This document shows, in pieces, positions 34,336 to 43,343 of a stretch of 59,868 nt of DNA. Source of the DNA: an uncultured Pelagibacteraceae bacterium (GTDB taxonomy: Bacteria; Pseudomonadota; Alphaproteobacteria; Pelagibacterales; Pelagibacteraceae). The stretch spans positions 1 to 59,868 of the forward strand of contig CACPFY010000007.1 in the NCBI GenBank assembly GCA_902633335.1, read 5' to 3'. Under the pieces are notes generated by a model. It ran no database searches. It worked only from the letters and a program-made list of their open reading frames with translations, and had not been told where the DNA came from. Each line of letters begins with the position of its first letter. Positions within the stretch are counted from its first letter, which is position 1. Both the position numbers and the translations under genes were made by a program.

Positions 34336-34932
34336 TTAGTTGAATCTGTTTTCTAGCATGCAGGCAACAATATGAATTCTATTTTGCTCACCTCCATTAA
34401 AGAAATTGTGATATCTTGTGTTATTAGTAATCCAAACTTTTCCATCGGCTGGCATATGCTTTGCAACGTCCTCTATAACCATTTTACAGCCAGGATTAGT
34501 TATTATTGGTATATGTAATCTTGGTTCAGGATCTCTGTGCCAACTTAAAGTGGATCTAGGTTCTTTTAATAATATTCTCACTCTACCTAATTTAAATTTT
34601 TTTCTTAATATTTTATAAACTTCTTCAAAATAAGTGTTTTTAAATTCTTTTGTAATCTCAGAATATTTGGACTCATCTATAGGCTTATCTCTAACAACTT
34701 CTTTTCCAGACTCATCTGGTTTTGTATAATATATTCCTCTAACATTGTGACCTTGTATAGAGCTTTCATCACCTGGAATTTGATTCATTGGAATTGCAGC
34801 AAAATTTGTTATTCCAAGTGTTTGATACTTTGAATTTTTTAAAATTTTTTCAAGTTCGGATCTTAATTTATTAATATCAAATTTTAGATCAGGAACTTGA
34901 TAGAAATCTTCGATTGTTGCTAGATTAGACAT
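34336..34932 (-). CDS. 2-oxoglutarate/Fe(II) oxygenase, aspartyl/asparaginyl hydroxylase-like
   Basis: A 198-residue cupin-fold dioxygenase. The iron facial triad is suggested by WHRDPEPRLHIPI (H and D) and a distal histidine in RIHIVACML, with the 2OG-binding region PRLHIPIITNPGC and the WITNNTRYHNFFNGGEQ segment. The family hydroxylates protein Asp/Asn/Arg side chains or small molecules. Target unknown. It is the first gene of the rpiB-glyA-nrdR-rib series, divergent from hemB with 79 bases between. Confidence 0.82.
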   Translation of the reverse strand: MSNLATIEDFYQVPDLKFDINKLRSELEKILKNSKYQTLGITNFAAIPMNQIPGDESSIQGHNVRGIYYTKPDESGKEVVRDKPIDESKYSEITKEFKNTYFEEVYKILRKKFKLGRVRILLKEPRSTLSWHRDPEPRLHIPIITNPGCKMVIEDVAKHMPADGKVWITNNTRYHNFFNGGEQNRIHIVACMLENRFN

Positions 34933-35011
34933 ATTTAACTATTAAATTACTTTGCTTATAAGGTATAATATTATATTTGTCGCATAAAAAATATTATAAA
35001 AAAATAAAAAA

Positions 35012-36007
35012 ATGAAGATTTTAGGCAAATTTCCATCAACAAGATTGAGAAGAGTTCGCAACTCTGATTGGGTTAGGAGACTAATTTCAGAAAGCAACTT
35101 ATCTGCAAATGATTTAATTTTACCAATATTTTTAACTGAAGGTAAAAATAAAGAAGAAAAAATTAAAACAATGCCAGGTATCTGCAGATATTCTTTAGAT
35201 AAATTATCAAGCATTTTAGATGAAGCAGAAAAATTTAAGATACCTATGGTAGCGCTTTTTCCAAATACTTCCGATCATCAAAGAGACCATAACGGTTCTG
35301 AGGCACTAAATGAAAATAATCTTGTTTGTAGAGCTATAAAATTAATAAAAAAAAAATATAATAATTTTGGAGTTATGACTGATGTTGCTTTAGATCCATA
35401 TACATCTCACGGTCACGATGGAATAATATTAAACGGTAAAATTGATAATGATGAAACTCTAAAAATTTTAGAGAAACAAGCTATATTACAAGCATCAGTA
35501 GGTTCTGATGTTATTGCTCCTTCAGATATGATGGATGGAAGGATAGGAGTTATAAGAAAGTCTCTAGATAAGAAAAAATTAAAAGACACTCAAATACTAT
35601 CTTATGCTGTTAAATACGCTTCAAATTTTTATGGACCATTTAGAGATGCAATAGGATCGAAACAAAAATTAAAAGGTGACAAAAAAACTTACCAAATGGA
35701 TATGAGAAATTATACAGAGTCTTTGAGAGAAGTTGGTTTAGATATAAAAGAAGGAGCTGACTTTGTTATGGTAAAACCTGGAATGCCTTATCTTGACATT
35801 ATAAGTCTAATAAAACAAAATTTTAAAATACCAGTATTTTCATATCAAGTTTCAGGGGAGTACTCGATGCTTGTTAATTCCATTAAAAATAAAAGTCTAA
35901 ATGAAAATGTTGTCTATGAAAGTTTAATATCCCTGAAAAGAGCAGGCTCAAATGCTATAGTAACTTATTTTGCATTAGATATTGTAAAAAAAATGAGTAA
36001 ATATTAG
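35012..36007 (+). CDS. hemB: Delta-aminolevulinic acid dehydratase (porphobilinogen synthase)
   Basis: A 331-residue enzyme condensing two ALA molecules to porphobilinogen. The metal-binding segment reads DVALDPYTSHGHDG, the cysteine-free Mg-type rather than the zinc-cysteine type, and SDMMDGRIGVIR, YQMDMRN, and VKPGMPYLDII follow. Lone plus-strand gene, convergent with recO through a shared TTAG. Confidence 0.96.
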   Translation: MKILGKFPSTRLRRVRNSDWVRRLISESNLSANDLILPIFLTEGKNKEEKIKTMPGICRYSLDKLSSILDEAEKFKIPMVALFPNTSDHQRDHNGSEALNENNLVCRAIKLIKKKYNNFGVMTDVALDPYTSHGHDGIILNGKIDNDETLKILEKQAILQASVGSDVIAPSDMMDGRIGVIRKSLDKKKLKDTQILSYAVKYASNFYGPFRDAIGSKQKLKGDKKTYQMDMRNYTESLREVGLDIKEGADFVMVKPGMPYLDIISLIKQNFKIPVFSYQVSGEYSMLVNSIKNKSLNENVVYESLISLKRAGSNAIVTYFALDIVKKMSKY

Positions 36008-36672
36008 GAGAAACAATTTTCAAAAATTACCCTGGATTTGGGTAAGTACAAATTATTAGGTAAAAAAAATTTATTTAACATCAAATTTCGAGTAAAAGAT
36101 AAAGCGTGATTTATAATTTCTTTTGAAAAATTTTTTGGCATTTTGCTATTAATTATAAACTTTGGAACTTTATATGAAATATTATCTATGTTTATTGATA
36201 AGATATCTTTTGAAGAACTTGTTTGGTTAGTTGTAAATCCAAAACCTAATTCCTTTATAAGATTTACCTCCCAAAATGAATAAACTAAAGGCCAACTTTT
36301 ATCATCTAAATTTCTTATTAGATTATCTAATGATAAATAAATATTATTATGTGGCTCTTCATCTGGTAACAAAGAATTAAGTAAATCCACAATAGATAAA
36401 ATTAGGTAAGACCTTTTTTTATCATTAAAATATCTTGGACTAATAGCCTCTATAATTTCAGTTTTTAAATAACCTAATTTGTTGCGATTTTTTGAATTGT
36501 GTATTAAAAAAATTTTATTTCCTACTTGTAAATAGTTCTTAATTTTTCTAGAGGTGCCTCCATAGACTATTCCTGAAATTTTACCACGTGTTTTAGTAAA
36601 AGCACTAATTATAATAGCATTTTCCCGAAATTTTTTTTTACTTAATAAATAACCTTCATCTTCCCAGTTCAT
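36004..36672 (-). CDS. recO: DNA repair protein RecO
   Basis: A 222-residue RecO, which anneals complementary strands and helps load RecA. The N-terminal OB-fold start WEDEGYLLSKKKFRENAIII and the family GISGIVYGG-like run (KISGIVYGGTSRK) are visible. The zinc-finger cysteines of some RecO proteins are absent. It follows rnc with a 4-base overlap; era, usually between them, is absent. Its stop overlaps that of hemB. Confidence 0.9.
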   Translation of the reverse strand: MNWEDEGYLLSKKKFRENAIIISAFTKTRGKISGIVYGGTSRKIKNYLQVGNKIFLIHNSKNRNKLGYLKTEIIEAISPRYFNDKKRSYLILSIVDLLNSLLPDEEPHNNIYLSLDNLIRNLDDKSWPLVYSFWEVNLIKELGFGFTTNQTSSSKDILSINIDNISYKVPKFIINSKMPKNFSKEIINHALSFTRNLMLNKFFLPNNLYLPKSRVIFENCFS

Positions 36673-37334
36673 ATTTTTAAATCTTCGATTAATTTTTTTG
36701 CAGCATTTTGCTGAGCTTCTTTTTTAGATGATCCAGTTGCTGTAATCATTTTTGAATTAGGTGTTTTTGCTGTGACTTTAAAAATTGGTTTATGATGAGG
36801 CCCCGATGTTTTTAACAAAGTATAAGTAGGAAGTTTTTTAAATTTTTTAAGACTGTATTCTTGTAATTTTGTTTTTGAATCTACGATTGTTAAATCAGAC
36901 TGCTTGAGTGAAGAATCCCAATAACTCAAAATAAATTTCTCTGCATTTTTTAAATTACTATCTACAAAAATTGCTCCAATAAGCGCCTCAAGACAATCCC
37001 CAGAAATTTTTTCATTTTTGTGCTCATTTTTTTTATAATTTGAACCTAATAACATATATTTTTTTAAATTTAATATATTAGCAATTTCCGCACATTTTTT
37101 TTTATTAACGAGATTTGCATATTTTTTGTCAATAACACCCTCTTTCTCATTAGGATATTTAATTAGTAAATTTTTTGAAATTACTAATCCTAAAACTCTA
37201 TCTCCTAAAAATTCAAGTTTTTCGTTGTTTATGTTTTCGTCATAACTTTTATGAGTCAAACAACGTTTCAATAAATTTTTGGAATTAAACTTGTATTTTA
37301 TTGTTTCTTCTAAATCTTTAAATTTTAACATCAT
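36669..37334 (-). CDS. rnc: Ribonuclease III
   Basis: A 221-residue dsRNA endonuclease for rRNA and mRNA processing. The catalytic signature NEKLEFLGDRVLGLV, the second acidic site GDCLEALIGAIFVD, and a C-terminal dsRNA-binding domain ending in GSSKKEAQQNAAKKLI are present. Either of two adjacent ATG codons at 37329-37334 may start it. It overlaps lepB by 4 bases or less, with recO following. Confidence 0.96.
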   Translation of the reverse strand: MMLKFKDLEETIKYKFNSKNLLKRCLTHKSYDENINNEKLEFLGDRVLGLVISKNLLIKYPNEKEGVIDKKYANLVNKKKCAEIANILNLKKYMLLGSNYKKNEHKNEKISGDCLEALIGAIFVDSNLKNAEKFILSYWDSSLKQSDLTIVDSKTKLQEYSLKKFKKLPTYTLLKTSGPHHKPIFKVTAKTPNSKMITATGSSKKEAQQNAAKKLIEDLKI

Positions 37335-38071
37335 AATTTTTTAAATGTTCTTTTAAATCTAAAAGAGTCTCTCCAATTCCAAAATTTTAAAACACTATTC
37401 TTAAATGTATCATTTGAAAAAAAAATTAATTCTGCTTTTCCAACTAAATTTAACTTATTTACATAGCCTACTTCGGATAAAAATCTGCTATCTTTAGAGC
37501 AATCCCTATTATCTCCTAGTAAAAAAAAATGATCTTTAGGTACAATATATTCATCAGAATTTTTCAAAGTTCCAATACTACTGTAAACTGCCTTATGTTT
37601 AATCCCATTAGGTAATGTTTCCTCATAAAAATTAACAGACAAATTTATATTTCCGCACCTTATATTTTGAGAAGTCTTAATTTTTTTTCTTTTAATCTTT
37701 TTTTTATTTAACAAAATATCTCCATTAATAAATTGAATTTTATCACCAGGCAAACCAATTAATCTTTTAATATAATCTGTTCTGTTATCTGATGGAGTTT
37801 TAAAAACTACTAAATCACCTCTTTTTGGATTTTTTGTAAATACTCTTTTGTTTAGGATAGGTGGGCTAAATGGAAATGAATGTTTGCTATAACCATAAGC
37901 ATATTTTGAAACAAATAATCTATCACCTACTAATAACGTTGGTTCCATTGATGACGAAGGAATATAAAAAGGTTGGAAAAATAGTGACCTTAAAAGAATA
38001 GCAATAATAAGCGCATAAGTAAGAGTTTTTAAATTATCAATTAAAATGTACAAAAAATCTTTTTTTTTCAT
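37331..38071 (-). CDS. lepB: Signal peptidase I
   Basis: A 246-residue inner-membrane serine/lysine protease removing signal peptides. One N-terminal membrane segment (about 13-31), nucleophile S41 in PSSSMEPT, general base K102 in DYIKRLIGLPGD, and the C-terminal box FFLLGDNRDCSKDSR are visible. It overlaps acpS and rnc by 4 bases each. Confidence 0.96.
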   Translation of the reverse strand: MKKKDFLYILIDNLKTLTYALIIAILLRSLFFQPFYIPSSSMEPTLLVGDRLFVSKYAYGYSKHSFPFSPPILNKRVFTKNPKRGDLVVFKTPSDNRTDYIKRLIGLPGDKIQFINGDILLNKKKIKRKKIKTSQNIRCGNINLSVNFYEETLPNGIKHKAVYSSIGTLKNSDEYIVPKDHFFLLGDNRDCSKDSRFLSEVGYVNKLNLVGKAELIFFSNDTFKNSVLKFWNWRDSFRFKRTFKKL

Positions 38072-38451
38072 ATTGAAATAGTTACAAAAGCAACAGCGTA
38101 TTTTTTTTCATCTGCTATAGACAGAGATATTTTGTAATTCCTTTTTTTTAATTTTTTATCTACAAATTTTTTTGTTTTATCGATTAATCTAATATATGGT
38201 TTGCCATTTTTTTCGTTTAGAATTGTAATCTCATTAAAACTAATTCCTTTAGCTATTCCAGTACCTAGGGCTTTTGAAAAAGCCTCTTTTGCAGCAAATC
38301 TCTTTGCAAAACAATTTGAATAATTCGAAACTTTTTTACATTTTAAAATCTCATTTTTATTAAAAATTCTAGATAAAAAAAGTTTATTTCTTATAGAATT
38401 TTTAACTCTACTTACTTTTACAATATCTGTTCCTATTCCATATATTTTCAT
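38068..38451 (-). CDS. acpS: Holo-[acyl-carrier-protein] synthase
   Basis: A 127-residue 4'-phosphopantetheinyl transferase that activates acyl carrier protein. The start GIGTDIVKVSRV and motif RFAAKEAFSKALGTGI are diagnostic, with metal-binding D and E residues. It overlaps pdxJ by one base and lepB by 4, the standard order. Confidence 0.95.
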   Translation of the reverse strand: MKIYGIGTDIVKVSRVKNSIRNKLFLSRIFNKNEILKCKKVSNYSNCFAKRFAAKEAFSKALGTGIAKGISFNEITILNEKNGKPYIRLIDKTKKFVDKKLKKRNYKISLSIADEKKYAVAFVTISI

Positions 38452-39176
38452 TATTTTTTTAAAATTCTTTTGAATTTTTTTATTGCTGATGAAAGACCAA
38501 CAAAAATTGACTCACCTATTAAAAAATGTCCGATGTTGAATTCTTTAATTTGTAAAACTTTAGTTAATATTTTTGCTGACTCAAATGTAAGTCCGTGACC
38601 AGCATGAACTTCTAAACCTAATTTGTTACCTAATTTAGCTGCTTTTTTAATCTTATTAAGCTCTTTTTTGTAGTTTTTTCTCTCATTAACTAGATTACAA
38701 AACCTCCCTGTATGGATTTCAACGCAATCAGCGTTCAAAATTTTTGAGAGGTTTATATCTTTTAAACTTGGTTCTATAAACAGGCTCACTCTCGACTTAT
38801 TTTTTTTTAATTTATTAATTATTTTTTTTAAGAAAGCTCTTTTATATTTAAGATTCAAACCACCCTCTGTTGTTAGCTCCTGTCTTTTTTCTGGTACTAT
38901 ACAAACAAACTTAGGTTTACTTCTTAGTGCTATACTTAACATTTCTTTTGTAGCTGCTATCTCAAGATTTAGAGGAATTTTTAATTTTGATTTAATTTGT
39001 TTTAAATCTAATTCTCTAATATGACGTCTATCTTCTCTTAAGTGTATAGTTACAGAGTCTGCACCGTTTTTTTGCGCAAGTAAAGCTGCTCTTAATGGGC
39101 TCGGATAATTTTCTCCCCTCGCATTTCTCACGGTAGCTACATGATCAATATTAACTCCCAATCTAATATTGTTCAT
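38451..39176 (-). CDS. pdxJ: Pyridoxine 5'-phosphate synthase
   Basis: A 241-residue TIM-barrel enzyme forming pyridoxine phosphate. The start LGVNIDHVATVRNARG, the loop TIHLREDRRHIRELDL, EIHTGRF and GLEVHAGHGLTFESA are characteristic. Ends the vitamin B6 deoxyxylulose-5-P branch. One-base overlaps to acpS and pyrE. Confidence 0.96.
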   Translation of the reverse strand: MNNIRLGVNIDHVATVRNARGENYPSPLRAALLAQKNGADSVTIHLREDRRHIRELDLKQIKSKLKIPLNLEIAATKEMLSIALRSKPKFVCIVPEKRQELTTEGGLNLKYKRAFLKKIINKLKKNKSRVSLFIEPSLKDINLSKILNADCVEIHTGRFCNLVNERKNYKKELNKIKKAAKLGNKLGLEVHAGHGLTFESAKILTKVLQIKEFNIGHFLIGESIFVGLSSAIKKFKRILKK

Positions 39177-39757
39177 TAAAGATTTCTACTTCCTGGTTTG
39201 ACAGCTTTAAGAGATGATAGAGAATTTGGTAAATTTTCTTTGCTATAAGTAGGAATATTTAATTCAATTTGTGATACTATTTTTTCCTTAATCAAAGATT
39301 TACCGTTAGATCTATTAATTATACATGCATATCCTACAACTATTGCTCCCACATCTCTAACTAGTTTTGAGCATTCTAAGCTTGATTTACCTGTTGTTAT
39401 AACGTCTTCAATTATAAGTACTTTTTGTTTTTTTTTAATAATAAAATCTCTTCTTAGTTTAAATTCACCATTCACCCTCTCAGAGAAAATTGTTTCTTTT
39501 TTTAATAACTTTCCTATTTCATAGCCAACTATAATGCCGCCCATTGCAGGTGATAAAATTATATCAAAATCTTTGAAATCTATTTTAATTTTTTCTGAAA
39601 GAGACTCACATAGTCTGATTGCCTTGTCTGGTTTACTCATTAATTGAGCACATTGAACATATTGTGGACTATGCAATCCTGAAGATAGTATGAAATGTCC
39701 TTCAATTAAAGCATTAGCTTCTTTTAAAATTTTCAAAGATTCTTTGTAAGAAAGCAT
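39176..39757 (-). CDS. pyrE: Orotate phosphoribosyltransferase
   Basis: A 193-residue enzyme converting orotate plus PRPP to OMP in pyrimidine synthesis. The start FILSSGLHSPQYVQC, the domain LSPAMGGIIVGYE, and the PRPP-binding VLIIEDVITTGKSSLE are seen. The 5' 44 bases overlap the end of the rsh gene, a long overlap even for this genome. The other pathway genes pyrB and a pyrC-like gene lie at the right end of the window. Confidence 0.94.
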   Translation of the reverse strand: MLSYKESLKILKEANALIEGHFILSSGLHSPQYVQCAQLMSKPDKAIRLCESLSEKIKIDFKDFDIILSPAMGGIIVGYEIGKLLKKETIFSERVNGEFKLRRDFIIKKKQKVLIIEDVITTGKSSLECSKLVRDVGAIVVGYACIINRSNGKSLIKEKIVSQIELNIPTYSKENLPNSLSSLKAVKPGSRNL

Positions 39758-41459
39758 TTTTTTTATTTTTGTGTCTAACTATTTTAAACTTATAATCTTT
39801 TTGTTTAATTTGACTTATCAAGTTTGTGAAATTTTTCAAATCTTTAATTTGAATATCAAAAGAAAATTGTAAATAATCTTCTTTCCTTTTTAATAATTCA
39901 ATATTTATTATATTGCTTTTGTTCATGCCGATTAAAGTGCTTATTTCTCCTAAAACGCCAGGATTATGGGGTAAATCAATTATTAAAGATGTATTATAAA
40001 TCTTTTTTTGCTTTGACTGATCATTGTTTCTGCCTTGCCAATATCTCCTTATTGCAGCACGTGCCTTTCCTGTTTTTGATGATGACAGCCAATGTAAAGA
40101 TGGTGAAACACTCGAAGATGTAAGAATTTTAACCATATCACCATTTTTAAGTGTAGTTTGGAACGGCATTTCTTTACCATTTATTTCACAGCCTACAGCT
40201 GTATCTCCAATTTTTGTATGTACTGCGTAGGCAAAGTCTATTGGAGTTCCATTTTTGGGTAATTTAATTACTGCCCCTTTTGGTGTAAAACAAAAAACGT
40301 TATCTTGAAACATTTGTAGTTTTGTAAATTCATAATAATGTTCAGGACTATTTCCTGTTTCAATAATTTCAACTAAATCTCGTAACCAATCATATTCTTT
40401 CCAAGAAAGTTCAGAAAATTTTTCTGAAGATTTATATTTCCAATGAGAAGCGATCCCTCTTTCTGCAAACTCGTGCATGTCATAAGTTCTTATCTGTACT
40501 TCTATTCTCTGTTTGCGCGGACCAATTAAGGCTGTATGAATCGATTTGTATTTGTTGATTTTAGGTGTGGAAATATAATCTTTAAATTTTCCAGGTATTG
40601 CAGAATACTTAGAATGTAATATGCCAAGTGTTTTATAACAATCCTCTATAGACTTTAGTAATATTCTAAAACCCACAATATCTGTTAATTGTTCTAAAGA
40701 TATTTTTTTATTTTGCATCTTTCGCCAAATTGAAAAGGGAGTTTTTTCTCTACCTGCAATTTTAGCTGTAACTCCATTTTCTTTAAGAAGATTTATTAAT
40801 TCTGCCGAAATAATCTTAAAATTATCATCTCTATTATTTTTAATAAATTTAAGTCTTTCTTGTATTAGGTCTCTTGCTTCCTTATTTAAAATTTCAAATG
40901 ATAAATCTTCAAGCTCGTCTCTTATTCTATTCATTCCCATTCTATCTGCTAAAGGTGCATAAATTTCCATAGTTTCCTTAGCTTTTCGAACCATCTTTTC
41001 TTTATCTTTAACAAATTTAATTGTTCTCATATTGTGTAATCTGTCAGCTAATTTTACTAATAAGACTCGAATATCTTTAGAAGTTGCTATTATTAATTTT
41101 CTAAAATTTTCAGCTTTAGAGTCGCTAGAAGCTTTATCTTCCAAAGCAGATATTTTAGTAACTCCATCTACTAAATTTGCAACCTCTTCACCAAATTCCT
41201 TTTTTACTGTTTCATAAGTTACCTTTGTGTCTTCGATTGTGTCATGTAATAGTCCCGTGGCAATAGTAGCGCTATCAAGTTTTAAATCTGTTAAAATTTT
41301 TGCTACAGCCACTGGGTGAATAATGTATGGAACACCCTCATCTCTTTTTTGATTTTTGTGAGCGTCAATAGCGAATTTAAACGCCTTATTTAGTGAGTCA
41401 TGATTAAGAAATTTATTATAAGACTTTATTTCATTTATTAATTCATTGTTATTAATCAT
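39714..41459 (-). CDS. spoT: RelA/SpoT-family (p)ppGpp synthetase/hydrolase
   Basis: A 581-residue Rsh protein. The HD hydrolase domain (HDTIEDTK, RLHNMRT) lies in the first 200 residues, the synthetase domain (DIVGFRILL, KFKDYISTPKINKYKSIHT, EVQIRTYDMHEFAERGIASHW) in the middle, then TGS (FCFTPKGAVIKLP) and a C-terminal ACT. It is shorter than the typical 700-plus residues, with a compressed linker between TGS and ACT. It would set the ppGpp level. It sits in the conserved alphaproteobacterial position, but with folK between it and smpB and no rpoZ. Confidence 0.94.
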   Translation of the reverse strand: MINNNELINEIKSYNKFLNHDSLNKAFKFAIDAHKNQKRDEGVPYIIHPVAVAKILTDLKLDSATIATGLLHDTIEDTKVTYETVKKEFGEEVANLVDGVTKISALEDKASSDSKAENFRKLIIATSKDIRVLLVKLADRLHNMRTIKFVKDKEKMVRKAKETMEIYAPLADRMGMNRIRDELEDLSFEILNKEARDLIQERLKFIKNNRDDNFKIISAELINLLKENGVTAKIAGREKTPFSIWRKMQNKKISLEQLTDIVGFRILLKSIEDCYKTLGILHSKYSAIPGKFKDYISTPKINKYKSIHTALIGPRKQRIEVQIRTYDMHEFAERGIASHWKYKSSEKFSELSWKEYDWLRDLVEIIETGNSPEHYYEFTKLQMFQDNVFCFTPKGAVIKLPKNGTPIDFAYAVHTKIGDTAVGCEINGKEMPFQTTLKNGDMVKILTSSSVSPSLHWLSSSKTGKARAAIRRYWQGRNNDQSKQKKIYNTSLIIDLPHNPGVLGEISTLIGMNKSNIINIELLKRKEDYLQFSFDIQIKDLKNFTNLISQIKQKDYKFKIVRHKNKKNAFLQRIFENFKRS

Positions 41460-41971
41460 TAATTTAATATATCACTTTTAGTAAGTCTTGTAATCTCATT
41501 ATGGGAGTTTTTGTCTAATTCTTGAAAAAAAATATCTATATTTTTATTAAATATTGGATGAGACCAATTAGGTTCTATCTCTTTTAAAGGATAAATTACA
41601 AAGTTTCTTAAATGTAGACTGGGATGAGGAACCACTAATTCATCATTATTTATAATCTCGCCATTAAAATCAATTATATCTATATCGCATGTTCTAGGCT
41701 CATTTTTTTTTATCCGAATTCTTCCAAGTTTTTTTTCAATTTTTTTTATTTCATTAAGTAGTTCACTTGCTTTGAGATTGCTTTCTATTTTAACACATAA
41801 ATTTATAAATTTTGGATCTGAATTATTTGGATATGATGGAGTTTCATAAAAACTTGATATTTTTATCAAATTTAATTTTAATTTCTTTAAGTAGTTTATG
41901 GCCTTCAATATATTCGTTTTTCTACCTTCGTCCCCTGATGGAAGATTTGACCCTATATTTAAATAAATCAT
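41459..41971 (-). CDS. folK: 2-amino-4-hydroxy-6-hydroxymethyldihydropteridine pyrophosphokinase
   Basis: A 170-residue HPPK of folate synthesis, transferring pyrophosphate from ATP to hydroxymethyl-dihydropterin. Signature elements are [12 protein letters not shown] at the start, [22 protein letters not shown] and [19 protein letters not shown]. One-base overlap with rsh and 4-base overlap with smpB. Confidence 0.94.
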   Translation of the reverse strand: MIYLNIGSNLPSGDEGRKTNILKAINYLKKLKLNLIKISSFYETPSYPNNSDPKFINLCVKIESNLKASELLNEIKKIEKKLGRIRIKKNEPRTCDIDIIDFNGEIINNDELVVPHPSLHLRNFVIYPLKEIEPNWSHPIFNKNIDIFFQELDKNSHNEITRLTKSDILN

Positions 41972-42438
41972 TTATTTTTTCTGCTGAAAATTTTTGCTTT
42001 TTCTCTCTGCCAATCTCTTTTTTTCTTGACTAATCTCTTATCATATAATTTTTTTCCTTTGCCTACAGCTACTTGTATTTTTGCTTTTCCTTTATAAAAA
42101 TACATTTTTGTTGGTACAATAGTCATTCCTTCCTGATTAATTCTGCCAATAAGAGTATTAATTTGTTTTTTTGACAGTAGTAATTTTCTCTCTCTTTTTG
42201 GATCGTGATTGTTATATGAGGATTGCTTGTACAGAGGAATATGCGAATTAATAAGAAATATTTCACCTCCGATATCTACAGCATAGGAGTCAGCAATACT
42301 ACCTTTGCCAATTCTTAATGATTTCACCTCGGATCCTTTTAATACAATTCCAGCTTCAAATAATTCTTTAAAATAATAATTGTAACTTGCTTTGCGGTTT
42401 AGGCAAATTATTTTTTGAGAAACATTTTTTGACTTCAT
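41968..42438 (-). CDS. smpB: SsrA-binding protein SmpB
   Basis: A 156-residue tmRNA partner in ribosome rescue. Typical are [39 protein letters not shown]-equivalent [24 protein letters not shown] and the basic C-terminal helix. One-base overlap with dapA. The tmRNA gene itself is not in the window. Confidence 0.96.
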   Translation of the reverse strand: MKSKNVSQKIICLNRKASYNYYFKELFEAGIVLKGSEVKSLRIGKGSIADSYAVDIGGEIFLINSHIPLYKQSSYNNHDPKRERKLLLSKKQINTLIGRINQEGMTIVPTKMYFYKGKAKIQVAVGKGKKLYDKRLVKKKRDWQREKAKIFSRKNK

Positions 42439-43310
42439 TAGAGTAGTTTTGCAAATTTAAGTGCTTTCTCTACTTCTTTTTTTGTTTTTTCAGTTACTTG
42501 TACTAATGGTAATCTTACGTCTGCCGTAGAAAGTTTTAAAAGAGATGCAGCATATTTTACTGGTGAAGGATTACTTTCAATAAAGAGTGCTTTATGTAAT
42601 GGAGATAAAAGTTTATTGATCGATAATGCAGTTTCATTGTCTTTTGACAAGGAGGCTTTATGAAAATCGGCACAAAGTTTTGTTGCAACGTTAGCGGTAA
42701 CACTTATACAACCAACGCCTCCTTTTTTATTAAATTCGAGTGCGTTATCATCTTCTCCGGTTAATTGAATAAACTCTTTTCCCATTTTGTTTAGCTGCAT
42801 AGTTACTCTGTTTAAATCACCTGTAGCATCTTTTACACCTTTAATATTTTTTAATTCATATAATCTGGCCATTGTGTCTACTGACATATCAATAACAGAT
42901 CTGGAAGGTATATTGTAAATGATAATTGGAATACCAACACTATCATTAATTGATTTGTAGTGTTGGTATAGCCCTTCTTGAGTTGGTTTATTATAATAGG
43001 GCGTTACAATTAAAAGACCGTCTGCGCCAGCATTCTCTGCATGTTTCGATAGTTCAATTGCTTCTGAAGTTGAATTGGAGCCAGTGCCAGCTATAACTGG
43101 AATTTTACCTTTGCATTCTTTAATTGCTATCTCTATTACTTTTTTATGTTCAATATGAGATAAAGTTGGAGACTCGCCAGTTGTACCAGCCGGCACAACG
43201 CCATTAGTGCCGTTTTTAAGATGATGGTGTAGTATTTCACTATAATTGGCCTCGTCTAATTTATTATTTTTAAACGGAGTTATTAACGCTACGATTGAAC
43301 CTTTGAACAT
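42438..43310 (-). CDS. dapA: 4-hydroxy-tetrahydrodipicolinate synthase
   Basis: A 290-residue TIM-barrel enzyme condensing pyruvate with aspartate semialdehyde, the first step of lysine/diaminopimelate synthesis. Motifs [29 protein letters not shown] and the Schiff-base lysine in [11 protein letters not shown] are visible. First gene of the long minus-strand dapA-recO operon, divergent from slt with 33 bases between. Confidence 0.96.
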   Translation of the reverse strand: MFKGSIVALITPFKNNKLDEANYSEILHHHLKNGTNGVVPAGTTGESPTLSHIEHKKVIEIAIKECKGKIPVIAGTGSNSTSEAIELSKHAENAGADGLLIVTPYYNKPTQEGLYQHYKSINDSVGIPIIIYNIPSRSVIDMSVDTMARLYELKNIKGVKDATGDLNRVTMQLNKMGKEFIQLTGEDDNALEFNKKGGVGCISVTANVATKLCADFHKASLSKDNETALSINKLLSPLHKALFIESNPSPVKYAASLLKLSTADVRLPLVQVTEKTKKEVEKALKFAKLL

Positions 43311-43343
43311 AAATCAATATAAGATTAATTATTATCTATTTTT

